Assembly: GCA_004000625.1 (NCBI GenBank)
Contig: SAUS01000042.1
Span: forward strand, 1-23,399
Direction: 5' to 3'
DNA from: Candidatus Cibiobacter qucibialis
GTDB lineage: Bacteria > Bacillota > Clostridia > Oscillospirales > Ruminococcaceae
DNA length: 23,399 nucleotides
Below are positions 14,124 through 21,903 of the stretch, in pieces (the stretch's first letter is position 1; every line of letters starts with the position of its first letter). Under the pieces are notes generated by a model, which saw only the letters and a list, made by a program, of their open reading frames with translations, was not told where the DNA came from and searched no databases. The position numbers were made by a program, and so were the translations under genes.

Positions 14124-16640
14124 GTGGAACAATATAACGTAACCGGGATGAGCTGCGCCGCGTGCAGTGCCCGGGTGGAAAAAGCCGTCAGCAAAGTGCC
14201 GGGCGTAACATCCTGCTCGGTCAGCCTGCTGACCAACTCAATGGGTGTGGAGGGCTCCGCCGCTCCGGCAGATATTGTGGCCGCAGTGGAAGCCGCAGGC
14301 TATGGCGCAAGCCCTAAAAACGCTGCCGCCCAGTCCGCCGCGCCGTCAGCAGATGCCTTAAAAGATACCGAGACCCCGCGCCTCAAACGCCGCCTGATTG
14401 CCTCGCTGATCTTCTGGGTGGTGCTGATGTACTTCTCCATGGGGCACATGCTATGGAACTGGCCGCTGCCGGGCTTTATGCAGGGCAACCATGTGGCAAT
14501 GGGTATTTTACAGATGCTGCTCACCATTATCATCATGGTCATCAACCAAAAGTTCTTTATCAGCGGCTTTAAGGCGCTGTGGAACCGTGCCCCCAATATG
14601 GATACCCTGGTATCCCTTGGCGCTACCGCGGCCTTTGGCTACAGCACTTACGCTCTGTTTGCCATGACGGTGGCCCAGGTGCAGGGGGATGCCATGGCCG
14701 TGATGGGCTATATGGAGGAGTTTTATTTTGAATCCGCCGCAACCATCCTGACCCTGATCACGGTGGGCAAAACGTTGGAAGCCCGCTCCAAGGGCAAGAC
14801 CACCGATGCCCTGAAAGGCCTGATGAACCTGGCCCCCAAAACCGCAACGCTGCTGCGCAATGGGGCGGAAGTTACCGTTCCCATCGAACAGGTGCAGCAG
14901 GGCGATGTGTTTGTGGTGCGTCCCGGCGAGAATATCCCCGTTGACGGCGTGGTGCTGGAAGGCAGCAGCGCGGTGAACGAATCGGCCCTGACCGGAGAGA
15001 GCATCCCGGTGGATAAGGCCGAAGGCGACAGCGTGAGCGCCGCAACCCTGAACCAATCCGGCTTTTTGCGCTGCCGTGCCACCCGCGTGGGTCAGGATAC
15101 CACGCTGGCTCAGATCATCCAGATGGTCAGCGATGCCGCAGCCACCAAGGCACCCATTGCCAAAATTGCAGACCGTGTCTCCGGTGTGTTTGTGCCGGTG
15201 GTGATCACGCTGGCCGTTATCACCACCGTCGTGTGGCTGCTGGCAGGGCAGACGGTCGGTTTTGCCTTGGCCCGCGGTATTTCAGTGCTGGTCATCAGCT
15301 GCCCCTGCGCGCTGGGCCTGGCAACGCCGGTTGCCATTATGGTTGGCAATGGTGTGGGTGCTAAAAACGGCATTCTCTTTAAAACCGCGGTTTCGCTGGA
15401 GCAGACCGGTAAAACCGAGATCGTTGCCCTGGATAAAACTGGCACCATCACCAGCGGCGAGCCGCGCGTGACGGATATCCTGCCCGCAGACGGTGTGACG
15501 GAGCAGGTACTGATGAGCCTTGCCGCTGCCTTGGAGCAGAAGAGTGAACACCCGCTGGCCCGCGCTGTGCTGCAAAAGGCACAGGAGGATAACCTGACCC
15601 CCGCCGAGGTGGCAGATTTCCAGGCTCTGCCCGGTAACGGCCTGACGGCTGTGCTGAACGGCAGTACCCTGTACGGCGGCAACGCCAAGCTGATGCAGAC
15701 CCTTGGCGTGGCGGTGCCGCAAAAGATGGCATCCAGCGCCGAAGCACTGGCCGCCCAGGGTAAAACCCCGCTGTTCTTTGCCAAGGATGGCATCATGCAG
15801 GGCGTTATCGCGGTGGCGGACGTCATCAAGGAGGACAGCCCGCAGGCTGTGCGTGAACTGCAGGGCATGGGCATCCGTGTTGTGATGCTGACCGGCGATA
15901 ACGAGCGCACCGCCAAAGCCATTGGTGCACAGGCCGGTGTGGACGAAGTGATTGCCGGTGTGCTGCCCGATGGCAAGGAAGCTGTGATCCGCAGCCTGAA
16001 AAACAAGGGCCGCGTGGCCATGGTGGGCGATGGCATCAACGATGCACCGGCCCTGACCCGCGCGGATGTCGGTATTGCCATTGGTGCCGGTACGGATGTT
16101 GCGATTGACGCCGCTGACGTTGTGCTGATGAAGAGCCGCCTGAGCGATGTGCCCGCCGCCATCCGCCTGAGCCGCGCTACTCTGCACAATATCCACGAAA
16201 ACCTGTTCTGGGCCTTTGCCTACAATGTGTTGGGCATCCCCCTGGCGGCAGGTGTCTTTATCCCGCTGCTGCACTGGCAGATGAACCCGATGTACGGCGC
16301 TGCGGCCATGAGCCTGTCCAGCTTCTGCGTGGTTTCCAACGCACTGCGGCTGAACCTGTTCGATATTCGCAGCACCAAACATGACCATAAACGCAAAACA
16401 CACAAAACAAGCAAAAAGGAGAACACGACCATGAATAAGACCATTAAAATTGAAGGCATGATGTGCGGCCATTGCGAAGCAACCGTGAAAAAGGCACTGG
16501 AAGCGCTGGACGGTGTTTCCGCCGCCGAAGTAAGCCACACCGCCGGTACCGCTGTTGTAACGCTGGATAAGCCGGTGGATGACACTGTGCTGAAAAAAGC
16601 CGTTGAGGACAAAGATTATACCGTGACCGGCATTGAATAA
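14124..16640 (+). CDS. copA: Copper-exporting P1B-type ATPase CopA fused to a CopZ-like domain
   Basis: CopA pumps Cu(I) out of the cytoplasm using ATP. AGGAGG (14112-14117) is 6 nt before GTG 14124; the open frame extends further upstream only through CRISPR remnants, so GTG is the start. The 838 residues comprise an N-terminal heavy-metal domain (GMSCAAC, C11 and C14), transmembrane segments from about residue 90, the actuator TGES (290-293), the transport motif CPC (393-395), the phosphorylation site DKTGT (D437), SEHPLA, TGDN and GDGINDAP (from 635). A linker of Lys/Thr/His residues then leads, without any stop codon, into a second heavy-metal domain from residue 770 (GMMCGHC). Such domains are normally N-terminal or encoded as separate copZ. 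The gene probably depends on the csoR promoter, because no CsoR operator lies in the csoR-copA gap. Confidence 0.92.
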   Translation: MEQYNVTGMSCAACSARVEKAVSKVPGVTSCSVSLLTNSMGVEGSAAPADIVAAVEAAGYGASPKNAAAQSAAPSADALKDTETPRLKRRLIASLIFWVVLMYFSMGHMLWNWPLPGFMQGNHVAMGILQMLLTIIIMVINQKFFISGFKALWNRAPNMDTLVSLGATAAFGYSTYALFAMTVAQVQGDAMAVMGYMEEFYFESAATILTLITVGKTLEARSKGKTTDALKGLMNLAPKTATLLRNGAEVTVPIEQVQQGDVFVVRPGENIPVDGVVLEGSSAVNESALTGESIPVDKAEGDSVSAATLNQSGFLRCRATRVGQDTTLAQIIQMVSDAAATKAPIAKIADRVSGVFVPVVITLAVITTVVWLLAGQTVGFALARGISVLVISCPCALGLATPVAIMVGNGVGAKNGILFKTAVSLEQTGKTEIVALDKTGTITSGEPRVTDILPADGVTEQVLMSLAAALEQKSEHPLARAVLQKAQEDNLTPAEVADFQALPGNGLTAVLNGSTLYGGNAKLMQTLGVAVPQKMASSAEALAAQGKTPLFFAKDGIMQGVIAVADVIKEDSPQAVRELQGMGIRVVMLTGDNERTAKAIGAQAGVDEVIAGVLPDGKEAVIRSLKNKGRVAMVGDGINDAPALTRADVGIAIGAGTDVAIDAADVVLMKSRLSDVPAAIRLSRATLHNIHENLFWAFAYNVLGIPLAAGVFIPLLHWQMNPMYGAAAMSLSSFCVVSNALRLNLFDIRSTKHDHKRKTHKTSKKENTTMNKTIKIEGMMCGHCEATVKKALEALDGVSAAEVSHTAGTAVVTLDKPVDDTVLKKAVEDKDYTVTGIE
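16431..16640 (+). CDS. copZ: CopZ copper chaperone from an internal start in copA
   Basis: AAGGAG (16416-16421) is 9 nt before ATG 16431, in frame with copA. Translation gives a complete 69-residue HMA-fold protein, MNKTIKIEGMMCGHCEATVK...VTGIE, with the Cu(I)-binding MxCxxC motif. It would carry copper to CopA and CsoR. In most relatives copZ is a separate gene after a copA stop codon. Here the stop is missing, so both a fused domain and a free chaperone could be made. Confidence 0.8.
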   Translation: MNKTIKIEGMMCGHCEATVKKALEALDGVSAAEVSHTAGTAVVTLDKPVDDTVLKKAVEDKDYTVTGIE

Positions 16641-16673
16641 TCCCGGCTCAAAAGCAAAGGAATAAGCATGAAA

Positions 16674-16713
16674 GCGCCCGTACGCTGCCTTGCAGCAGGC
16701 GGGCACTTTTTTG
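16674..16713 (+). terminator. Terminator of the csoR-copA-copZ unit
   Basis: GCGCCCG...GCTGC pairs, with mismatches in the middle, with GCAGC...CGGGCAC around CTT; T6 follows (16707-16712). It lies 33 bp after the copA/copZ stop. Confidence 0.8.
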
Positions 16714-16768
16714 TTGTGGCCCCGCGGTAAAACAGAAAAGCTGAAAAAACATTTTGATATGCATTCTA

Positions 16769-16812
16769 ATATTGTTTGCGAAAATCATAACAGAAGTATA
16801 ACAAAACAATAT
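16769..16812. promoter_or_regulatory. Inverted repeat upstream of the AraC-type gene (candidate operator)
   Basis: ATATTGTTT (16769-16777) and AAACAATAT (16804-16812) are exact inverted copies with 26 bp between, ending 11 bp upstream of the predicted -35. This is a plausible binding site for the downstream regulator or another factor, but there is only a single occurrence. Confidence 0.35.
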
Positions 16813-16823
16813 GATTTGGCCAG

Positions 16824-16853
16824 TTGCACTTGCACTATAGTGGATAATATTAT
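16824..16853 (+). promoter_or_regulatory. Promoter of the AraC-type regulator gene
   Basis: TTGCAC (16824-16829), 18-bp spacer, TATTAT (16848-16853). The -35 hexamer is directly duplicated (16830-16835). About 60 nt of leader precede the start codon. Confidence 0.45.
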
Positions 16854-16914
16854 ACAATCTACATAAAAGATGGGGGCGCCCGTCTTACCCAGCCAACACG
16901 AGGGGGCAACACAG

Positions 16915-17835
16915 ATGTATATCAATTTTGGTTCCATCAACAGCCGCCAGGCTGCGGACGGCAGCTGTACTGCACCACTTACAGTGGATTCCTGCGGAAC
17001 ATGCCGATTGAAAAAGCACGCCAGCCTGCCAACTATTACGCGGTATGATGAAAATGCGTATCAGCTGTTTTATATCGCTGCGGGCAAGGCGCACTTCTGG
17101 TTTGATGATGCCGAGCATGTGGTAACAGCGGGTCATATGGTGCTGTACCGCCCGCAGGAAGAGCGCCGCTATATCTACTATCTTGAGGACCACCCGGAGG
17201 TGTTCTGGGTCTATTTTTCCGGCAGCGAGGCCGCTGCAGTGCTGCAGGCGCATGAGATTCCGCTGGATGGCCATGTGTTTTACAGCGGCATTATGCCGGA
17301 GTACAAAAATACTTTCCGCCGCATGATCCAGGAATTGCAGCTCTGCCAGTACGCCTATCGGGATTATACGGCCGGGCTGTTCCAGATGATGCTGGTGCTG
17401 GTCAGCCGCCAGCGGCAGGAACGGCGGTCGATCAACGGCACCACGCGGGAGCAGATCGAAGCCGCAGCCGCCTATTTTAACGAGAATTATACTGCCCGCA
17501 TCAATGTGGATGAATACGCCGAGTCCCTGCACATGAGCACGGCATGGTTCATCCGTAGCTTCAAACAGTATGTGGGCTTGTCGCCCGCACGGTATATCCA
17601 GTCGCTGCGTATCGTCAATGCACAGCGCTTGCTGGAACGCACCAAATACAGCATCGGTGAAGTTTCCGAGATCGTCGGGTATGATAACCCGCTGTATTTC
17701 AGCCGTGTGTTCAAAAAGGAAACCGGGCTTTCCCCCGCGCAGTACCGCAAAGCGGAGCGGGCAGGCGAACAGCCGTCCGACCCGCAGGAAGAGGACGCCT
17801 GCACCCCCAATATCGACAAAAACCGCAATTCATAG
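16915..17835 (+). CDS. AraC-family transcriptional regulator
   Basis: 306 residues. The N-terminal half is a cupin-like ligand domain (QLFYIAAGKAHFWFDDAEHVVTAGHMVLYRPQEERRY, about 47-86), as in sugar-responsive AraC regulators. The C-terminal part from about residue 185 holds two helix-turn-helix motifs: INVDEYAESLHMSTAWFIRSFKQYVGLSPARYIQSLRI and YSIGEVSEIVGYDNPLYFSRVFKKETGLSPAQYRK, the AraC/XylS signature. AGGGGG (16901-16906) supports ATG 16915; an upstream in-frame ATG at 16870 lacks a site. The ligand is unknown. A terminator separates it from the downstream membrane-protein gene, which could be its target. Confidence 0.9.
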   Translation: MYINFGSINSRQAADGSCTAPLTVDSCGTCRLKKHASLPTITRYDENAYQLFYIAAGKAHFWFDDAEHVVTAGHMVLYRPQEERRYIYYLEDHPEVFWVYFSGSEAAAVLQAHEIPLDGHVFYSGIMPEYKNTFRRMIQELQLCQYAYRDYTAGLFQMMLVLVSRQRQERRSINGTTREQIEAAAAYFNENYTARINVDEYAESLHMSTAWFIRSFKQYVGLSPARYIQSLRIVNAQRLLERTKYSIGEVSEIVGYDNPLYFSRVFKKETGLSPAQYRKAERAGEQPSDPQEEDACTPNIDKNRNS

Positions 17836-17842
17836 TATAATA

Positions 17843-17872
17843 CCCCCATACACTTTGGTATGGGGGCTTTTT
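17843..17872 (+). terminator. Terminator after the AraC-type gene, abutting the next start codon
   Basis: CCCCCATAC and GTATGGGGG form a perfect 9-bp stem with loop ACTTTG, followed by CTTTTT. The next gene's ATG (17873) begins immediately after the T run, so the stem's GGGGG (17862-17866) is also the only ribosome-binding-like sequence for that gene. Confidence 0.85.
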
Positions 17873-20302
17873 ATGTTTGCAGCAGCAATTTGTGTCAGCA
17901 TCCTGTTGGGGGTGCTGGTTTGGGCACTGCCGGGGCGGCTGTGCGACCGCAGGGCAACCCATGCGGATGTACTGGCCGGGCCGGGCATTGTGCTGGCAGT
18001 GTGGATCATCGCAGCATGTGTGTTTGCCCAGCCGGGGCTGGCGCAGGGGTTTGATCTGTTCCGCCTGCTGGCCATCAATGGGGCGGCACTGTGGGCCTGC
18101 GGCACTGTGTTGTTACTCCGCCTGCGCAGCGGGCGGCGGTACCGCACACTTTGGACGGCTGCTGCGCTGCTGATTGCCGCCATCGGCCTGGAAGTATTCG
18201 TGGGCAACGCACCCTATTTTGCAACCCACGGCTACCAGCCCGTTGACCTGCGCGCCTATTTGCAGGATGCCCCGGCGGATGGGGAGCCGATTGCTTTGAA
18301 CGATGAGCACAGTACCCTTACCTTTACCGGCATCCATCAGCCGCTGTATAACGTTGCGCTGGATGGCGTTGTCTACCAGTATGACGGCAACTATCCGCAG
18401 GATCAGAACCCGCTGTTTATCCTGTGGGTGTCCGGTACCGACGAAGCCAGCACCGCCCCGCGCCAGAGCTGGCAGTGGCAGGCGGCCCCGCGAGCGGCAC
18501 GCAGCCTGGTGCGCACGCTGGATTTTTCTGGCGCGGTGGATACCCTGACCCTGCAAGCGGAGGGCTATAGCGGAGAGTACCGCAGTTATGACCTGAACTA
18601 TACCGTGCAGGCGGTTCTGGCCAATGTACCCCGCCCGATGGATTTCTCGCTGCTGCGGCTGGCAGTGGTGTATCTGGCACTGCTGGCCTTGTGGGGGGTG
18701 CGCCCCGGCGCTGCCGCGTGGCACGAAGCCTACCTGACCCACCGCGCCAAATACCGCCCGGCGGTGCTGGTGCTGGGCTGCATGCTCTGCCTGCTGGCCG
18801 CAGCGGCCCCCTTTGCCGATGCCCGCAACTCCGGCGTGGCGACCTCGTTTTATAATGTCGAAAACTGGGACGGCGAAAGCCGCATCACCTTCACCCAGCA
18901 TATCAGCGATTGGCAGAATGATTCTGCTGCGCAGTACGGCGCTCTGGCCCACAGCCTGCTGAATGGCCGCCTGGATCTGCAGCGCGACCCGCCCGCCGCC
19001 ATGGCGGAGATGCAGAACCCTTACGATACCGCCGCCCGTCAGAGCGCGGCCCCGGATGCTTTGTGGGATGTTGCTTATTATCAGGGGCGGTACTATGTTT
19101 ACTTTGGCATTGTGCCGTGCCTGCTGTTCCAGCTGCCGTTTGAGCTGCTGACCGGCGTACCGGACCTGCCGCCCAGCTTGGCCATGATCGTGATGGCCTG
19201 GCTGCTGATTTTGGCAGTGTTTGGTTTGGTGCGGCAGGCTGCGCAGCGCTGGTTCCCGTCCGCCTCAGCGGCGGCCTGCCTGCTGGCTGCGGCGGGCATT
19301 GCGGGCGGTAGCCAGGTGTACTACCTGCTGCTGCGCCCCTCGGTGTATGAATACGCCATCCTGTGCGGCGCGGCATTTGTGCTGCTGGCCCTGTGGCAGT
19401 GGCTGTGCGCCGCCAACACCCCGGTGCAGCACCATGGCAAAATCATGCTGCACATGGCGCTTGGCAGCCTGTGCATGGCGCTGGTGGCGGGATGCCGCCC
19501 CCAGATGGAGCTGTTTGCCGTGCTCTGCCTGCCGATCTTCTGGCCGCAGTATATCCGGCAAAAACGCTTGCGCAGCAAGCAGGGAATAACCGAAGCCATC
19601 GCCTTTGTTCTGCCGGTTATTCTGGTAGCCCTGGGGCTGATGGCCTACAATGCCGCGCGGTTCGGCTCGCCGTTTGATTTTGGCGCCAATTACAACCTGA
19701 CCAGCAACGATATGACCCACCGCGGCTTCCGCATTGGGCGGCTGGCCTCGGCGTTGTTCACCTATTTCCTGTCCCTGCCGGTGGTGCAGGCGGTGTTCCC
19801 CTACCTGGCGGGTACCAAAATGCAGACAAACTTTATGGGTATGACCATTACCGAAGTATTTTACGGCGGTGCCCTGGTCAGCCTGCCGCTGCTGTGGGCC
19901 TTTGCGGCCCTGCCTTTGCTGCGCCGCCGTATGGCAAGGCAGAAAGACCTGCGCGCCATGGTGCTGCTGCCCGTGCTGCTGGCTGTTATTCTGGCCGCGT
20001 TGGACTGCCAGATGGCCGGTGTGCTCTACCGCTATCTCAGCGACTATTTAACCCCGCTGCTGTTCGCCGCCGCATTGGTCTGGCTGTGGGCCGAAAGCGC
20101 CCTTGCCCCGCGTGTGCAGGCCGCCGCATCGGGCAGCATCTTGCATACCGTGCAGCACATGCTGCAGGGGGCGATGCTGGCAGCTGTTGCCGTGGGGATC
20201 TGTTACAGCTTCTGTGTCTACTTTGCTGCGGAACCGGGCCTTCTGGGCCAGAATCCCGCGCTGTACCAGAATGTCAGCCGTCTGGTGCAGTTCTGGCTGT
20301 AA
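17873..20302 (+). CDS. Polytopic membrane protein, possible GT-C-type glycosyltransferase
   Basis: I do not recognise a named family. From ATG 17873 the product is 809 residues with many hydrophobic segments: about three N-terminal helices, an extracytoplasmic beta-rich region (about residues 110-255), one or two helices, an outside loop with NVENWDGESR and DALWDVAYYQGRYYVYFG (about 395-412), then about nine more helices. The polytopic layout with large outside loops and the GRYYVYFG motif next to a membrane helix resembles lipid-linked GT-C glycosyltransferases, but the catalytic acidic motif is not certain. The open frame extends upstream antiparallel to nothing real (through the AraC gene in another frame), so ATG 17873 is the best start, though its ribosome binding site lies in a terminator stem. 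Confidence 0.7.
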   Translation: MFAAAICVSILLGVLVWALPGRLCDRRATHADVLAGPGIVLAVWIIAACVFAQPGLAQGFDLFRLLAINGAALWACGTVLLLRLRSGRRYRTLWTAAALLIAAIGLEVFVGNAPYFATHGYQPVDLRAYLQDAPADGEPIALNDEHSTLTFTGIHQPLYNVALDGVVYQYDGNYPQDQNPLFILWVSGTDEASTAPRQSWQWQAAPRAARSLVRTLDFSGAVDTLTLQAEGYSGEYRSYDLNYTVQAVLANVPRPMDFSLLRLAVVYLALLALWGVRPGAAAWHEAYLTHRAKYRPAVLVLGCMLCLLAAAAPFADARNSGVATSFYNVENWDGESRITFTQHISDWQNDSAAQYGALAHSLLNGRLDLQRDPPAAMAEMQNPYDTAARQSAAPDALWDVAYYQGRYYVYFGIVPCLLFQLPFELLTGVPDLPPSLAMIVMAWLLILAVFGLVRQAAQRWFPSASAAACLLAAAGIAGGSQVYYLLLRPSVYEYAILCGAAFVLLALWQWLCAANTPVQHHGKIMLHMALGSLCMALVAGCRPQMELFAVLCLPIFWPQYIRQKRLRSKQGITEAIAFVLPVILVALGLMAYNAARFGSPFDFGANYNLTSNDMTHRGFRIGRLASALFTYFLSLPVVQAVFPYLAGTKMQTNFMGMTITEVFYGGALVSLPLLWAFAALPLLRRRMARQKDLRAMVLLPVLLAVILAALDCQMAGVLYRYLSDYLTPLLFAAALVWLWAESALAPRVQAAASGSILHTVQHMLQGAMLAAVAVGICYSFCVYFAAEPGLLGQNPALYQNVSRLVQFWL

Positions 20303-20348
20303 AATCAGGGCGAAAACAAAATTCAGCAAAATTCAAATTAGATAAAAT

Positions 20349-20416
20349 AAAAGCATATGCCCCATGTCAGCCGGGAAAATCCGGCCAGTCAGGAGAGCAT
20401 GTGCTTTTTCTTTTTA
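20349..20416 (+). terminator. Terminator of the membrane-protein gene
   Basis: AAAAGCATATGC (20349-20360) pairs with GCATGTGCTTTTT (20398-20410), with an inner CCGG-GAAAAT-CCGG hairpin between them and a T-rich tail to 20416. It lies 46 bp after the stop codon. Confidence 0.7.
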
Positions 20417-20460
20417 TATGGGCATTCTGTATGGATCGTTTTCGGATGGAATAAATATAA

Positions 20461-20523
20461 GGCAACACCGCACAATTCCCGCCTCGCTCGCCGTATCGGC
20501 ACTTAGAATTATGCGGTATTGCC
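20461..20523. mobile_element. MITE-like element, short copy (63 bp)
   Basis: The ends are GGCAACACCGCACAATTC and GAATTATGCGGTATTGCC, an 18-bp terminal inverted repeat with two transitions. ATAA flanks both sides (20457-20460 and 20524-20527), a 4-bp target duplication. Compared with the 172-bp copy at 21668, the centre is deleted. It lies between two converging genes, next to both terminators. Confidence 0.8.
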
Positions 20524-20525
20524 AT

Positions 20526-20564
20526 AAAAAATCCTGCAAACAGGATAGCGGCCCCGTTTGCAGG
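20526..20564 (-). terminator. Terminator of degV
   Basis: On the minus strand CCTGCAAAC (from 20564) pairs with GTTTGCAGG, followed by ATTTTTT. It starts 17 bp after the degV stop codon. Confidence 0.85.
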
Positions 20565-20580
20565 CCATTCAGCTCAAAAT

Positions 20581-21420
20581 TTAATAGGTGATGATCACGC
20601 CCTGGTCCTGTGCGTAAAAGCTGCACAGACCGCTGCAGGGCACAATATCCACCCGCGCATCCGGCCATTTGGCGTGGATGCCGTGTTCCAACAGGTTAGC
20701 GGCGTTCTGGTTGTTGCACTCGCTGATCAGCACCGGGCGCACACCATCGTAACCGTCCTCGTCCATCTGTTCCAAAATCTTGGCAAGCACCCGCGCTTCG
20801 CCGCGCGTCTTAAAGAAAAAGTCGATTGTGCCATCTTCGGTGCGGCGGCCCAAAACGCGCATGTTCAGCCGCCCGGCAATAAAGCCCACCACGCGGCTGA
20901 CCCGCCCGGCTTTGGCAAGGTTATCAAAGCTGGCCAGAGCAAACATAATGTGCCCTTTCTGTGCCCAGTTGGCCAGTTCAATGCAGATGGTATCAAAGTT
21001 GGTTCCTATCCGGATCAGCTTGTTGGCCAGCTCTGCTGCACCGGCCAGCGCGCCGGAACAGCTCAGGGTATCCAACACAAAAATCTGCTTTTCGGGGTGT
21101 TCTTCCAGCACCATCTCCCGCGCGGCCAGCGCGGCGTTGTAGCTGCCCGAAAGATTATGGCTGATGGTCAGCGCAATGCTTTTGTCCGCCATCAAAAACA
21201 GCTCGGCCCATTCTTCCGGGCTGGGGCAGGCGGTGGCGCTGGCGCCGTTATAATCCGTCATGGCCTGCAGCATGGCTTGGGTGTTCAGGGTGGGCAAGTC
21301 CACAAACTCGCGCTCGCCAACGCGAATCTTGAATGGAACCAATGCAAACTGAACCCCCGGTGCAGTGTCCGGCAGGGTACGGATCTCACAAGAAGAGTCC
21401 GATGCGATCATCCATTCCAT
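20581..21420 (-). CDS. DegV family fatty-acid-binding protein
   Basis: DegV (FakB-type) proteins bind a fatty acid and present it to the kinase FakA for phosphorylation and use in phospholipid synthesis. The 279-residue product has the two-domain pattern: an N-terminal strand MIASDSSCEI, the SATACPSPEEW motif (about 61-71), ISHNLSGSYNAALAAREMV (about 86-104), FVLDTLSCSGALAG, the NLAKAGRVSRVVGFIAGRLNMRVL segment and the C-terminal SGLCSFYAQDQGVIITY tail. AGGAGGA (21433-21427) is 6 nt before ATG 21420; the longer upstream frame has no site. No fakA is nearby, which is usual. It is transcribed convergently with the membrane-protein gene. Confidence 0.9.
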   Translation of the reverse strand: MEWMIASDSSCEIRTLPDTAPGVQFALVPFKIRVGEREFVDLPTLNTQAMLQAMTDYNGASATACPSPEEWAELFLMADKSIALTISHNLSGSYNAALAAREMVLEEHPEKQIFVLDTLSCSGALAGAAELANKLIRIGTNFDTICIELANWAQKGHIMFALASFDNLAKAGRVSRVVGFIAGRLNMRVLGRRTEDGTIDFFFKTRGEARVLAKILEQMDEDGYDGVRPVLISECNNQNAANLLEHGIHAKWPDARVDIVPCSGLCSFYAQDQGVIITY

Positions 21421-21506
21421 AAAAATTCCTCCTGTAACGCAGGCAAAAAGCTGCGCAATCAGCCGGAACAATCCGGCATTTTTTTGGCGCGCTCGTGGCC
21501 GCCGTG

Positions 21507-21535
21507 CCGCGGCGGGGCCAACCCCCAGGCCGCGG
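21507..21535 (-). promoter_or_regulatory. GC-rich hairpin in the degV leader
   Basis: CCGCGGC-CT-GGGG and CCCC-GCCGCGG form an 11-bp interrupted stem about 15 nt after the predicted degV start. A second smaller hairpin (GCCGGA-TTGT-TCCGGC) follows. The leader of about 125 nt is unusually structured. No known riboswitch pattern is recognised. Confidence 0.45.
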
Positions 21536-21553
21536 ATACTATTTTCTAATTCT

Positions 21554-21582
21554 ATTATACGGGCCGCCCAACAAAGCGTCAA
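21554..21582 (-). promoter_or_regulatory. Promoter of degV
   Basis: On the minus strand TTGACG (21582-21577), 17-bp spacer, TATAAT (21559-21554): near-consensus sigma-A. It lies 134 bp upstream of the start codon. Confidence 0.85.
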
Positions 21583-21632
21583 GCAAGAAAAAACAGCAAG
21601 TGTAAAAATTAGCGCCTTTTCCCGGCGGGCTA

Positions 21633-21661
21633 TTGCGCCAATGTGTACAGCGGGGTATAAT
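21633..21661 (+). promoter_or_regulatory. Promoter of the SGNH hydrolase gene, interrupted leader
   Basis: TTGCGC (21633-21638), 17-bp spacer, TATAAT (21656-21661). The predicted start, about 21667-21668, coincides with the left end of the inserted MITE-like element, so the element would be transcribed as most of the 5' leader. Confidence 0.7.
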
Positions 21662-21667
21662 ATCTAT

Positions 21668-21839
21668 GGCAACACCGCACAATTCCCGCCTTGCGGCTTA
21701 AGCACCGCTCCGGCAGCTGCGGCACGGCATCTGCGTTGCCAAAATGCTCGATAAGACATCCAGTATTATCTGCGCTTTTGGCTTGGCATCTGCCGCACCT
21801 CGCTCGCCGTATCGGCACTTAGAATTATGCGGTATTGCC
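21668..21839. mobile_element. MITE-like element, full copy (172 bp)
   Basis: It has the same termini as the 20461 copy (GGCAACACCGCACAATTC ... GAATTATGCGGTATTGCC). CTAT flanks both sides (21664-21667 and 21840-21843), a 4-bp target duplication. The interior is GC-rich and non-coding. The last 40 bp (CTCGCTCGCCGTATCGGCAC and beyond) match the short copy, and the first 91 bp match the copy at 23309 with few differences. No transposase is present, so mobilisation must be in trans. Confidence 0.85.
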
Positions 21840-21903
21840 CTATATCTGTTGCTTTTGCCCTCCGGCGCGCCGGGGCTGCTGATAAAAGGAGAAAATAAAC
21901 CCT

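Noticed and set aside
15110..16706. Long minus-strand frames opposite copA
   Set aside because: These are antisense shadows of a GC-rich gene with no start signals or known domains.
17570..17872. N-terminal extension of the membrane protein overlapping the AraC gene
   Set aside because: It is an out-of-frame reading of the AraC helix-turn-helix region and crosses a terminator.
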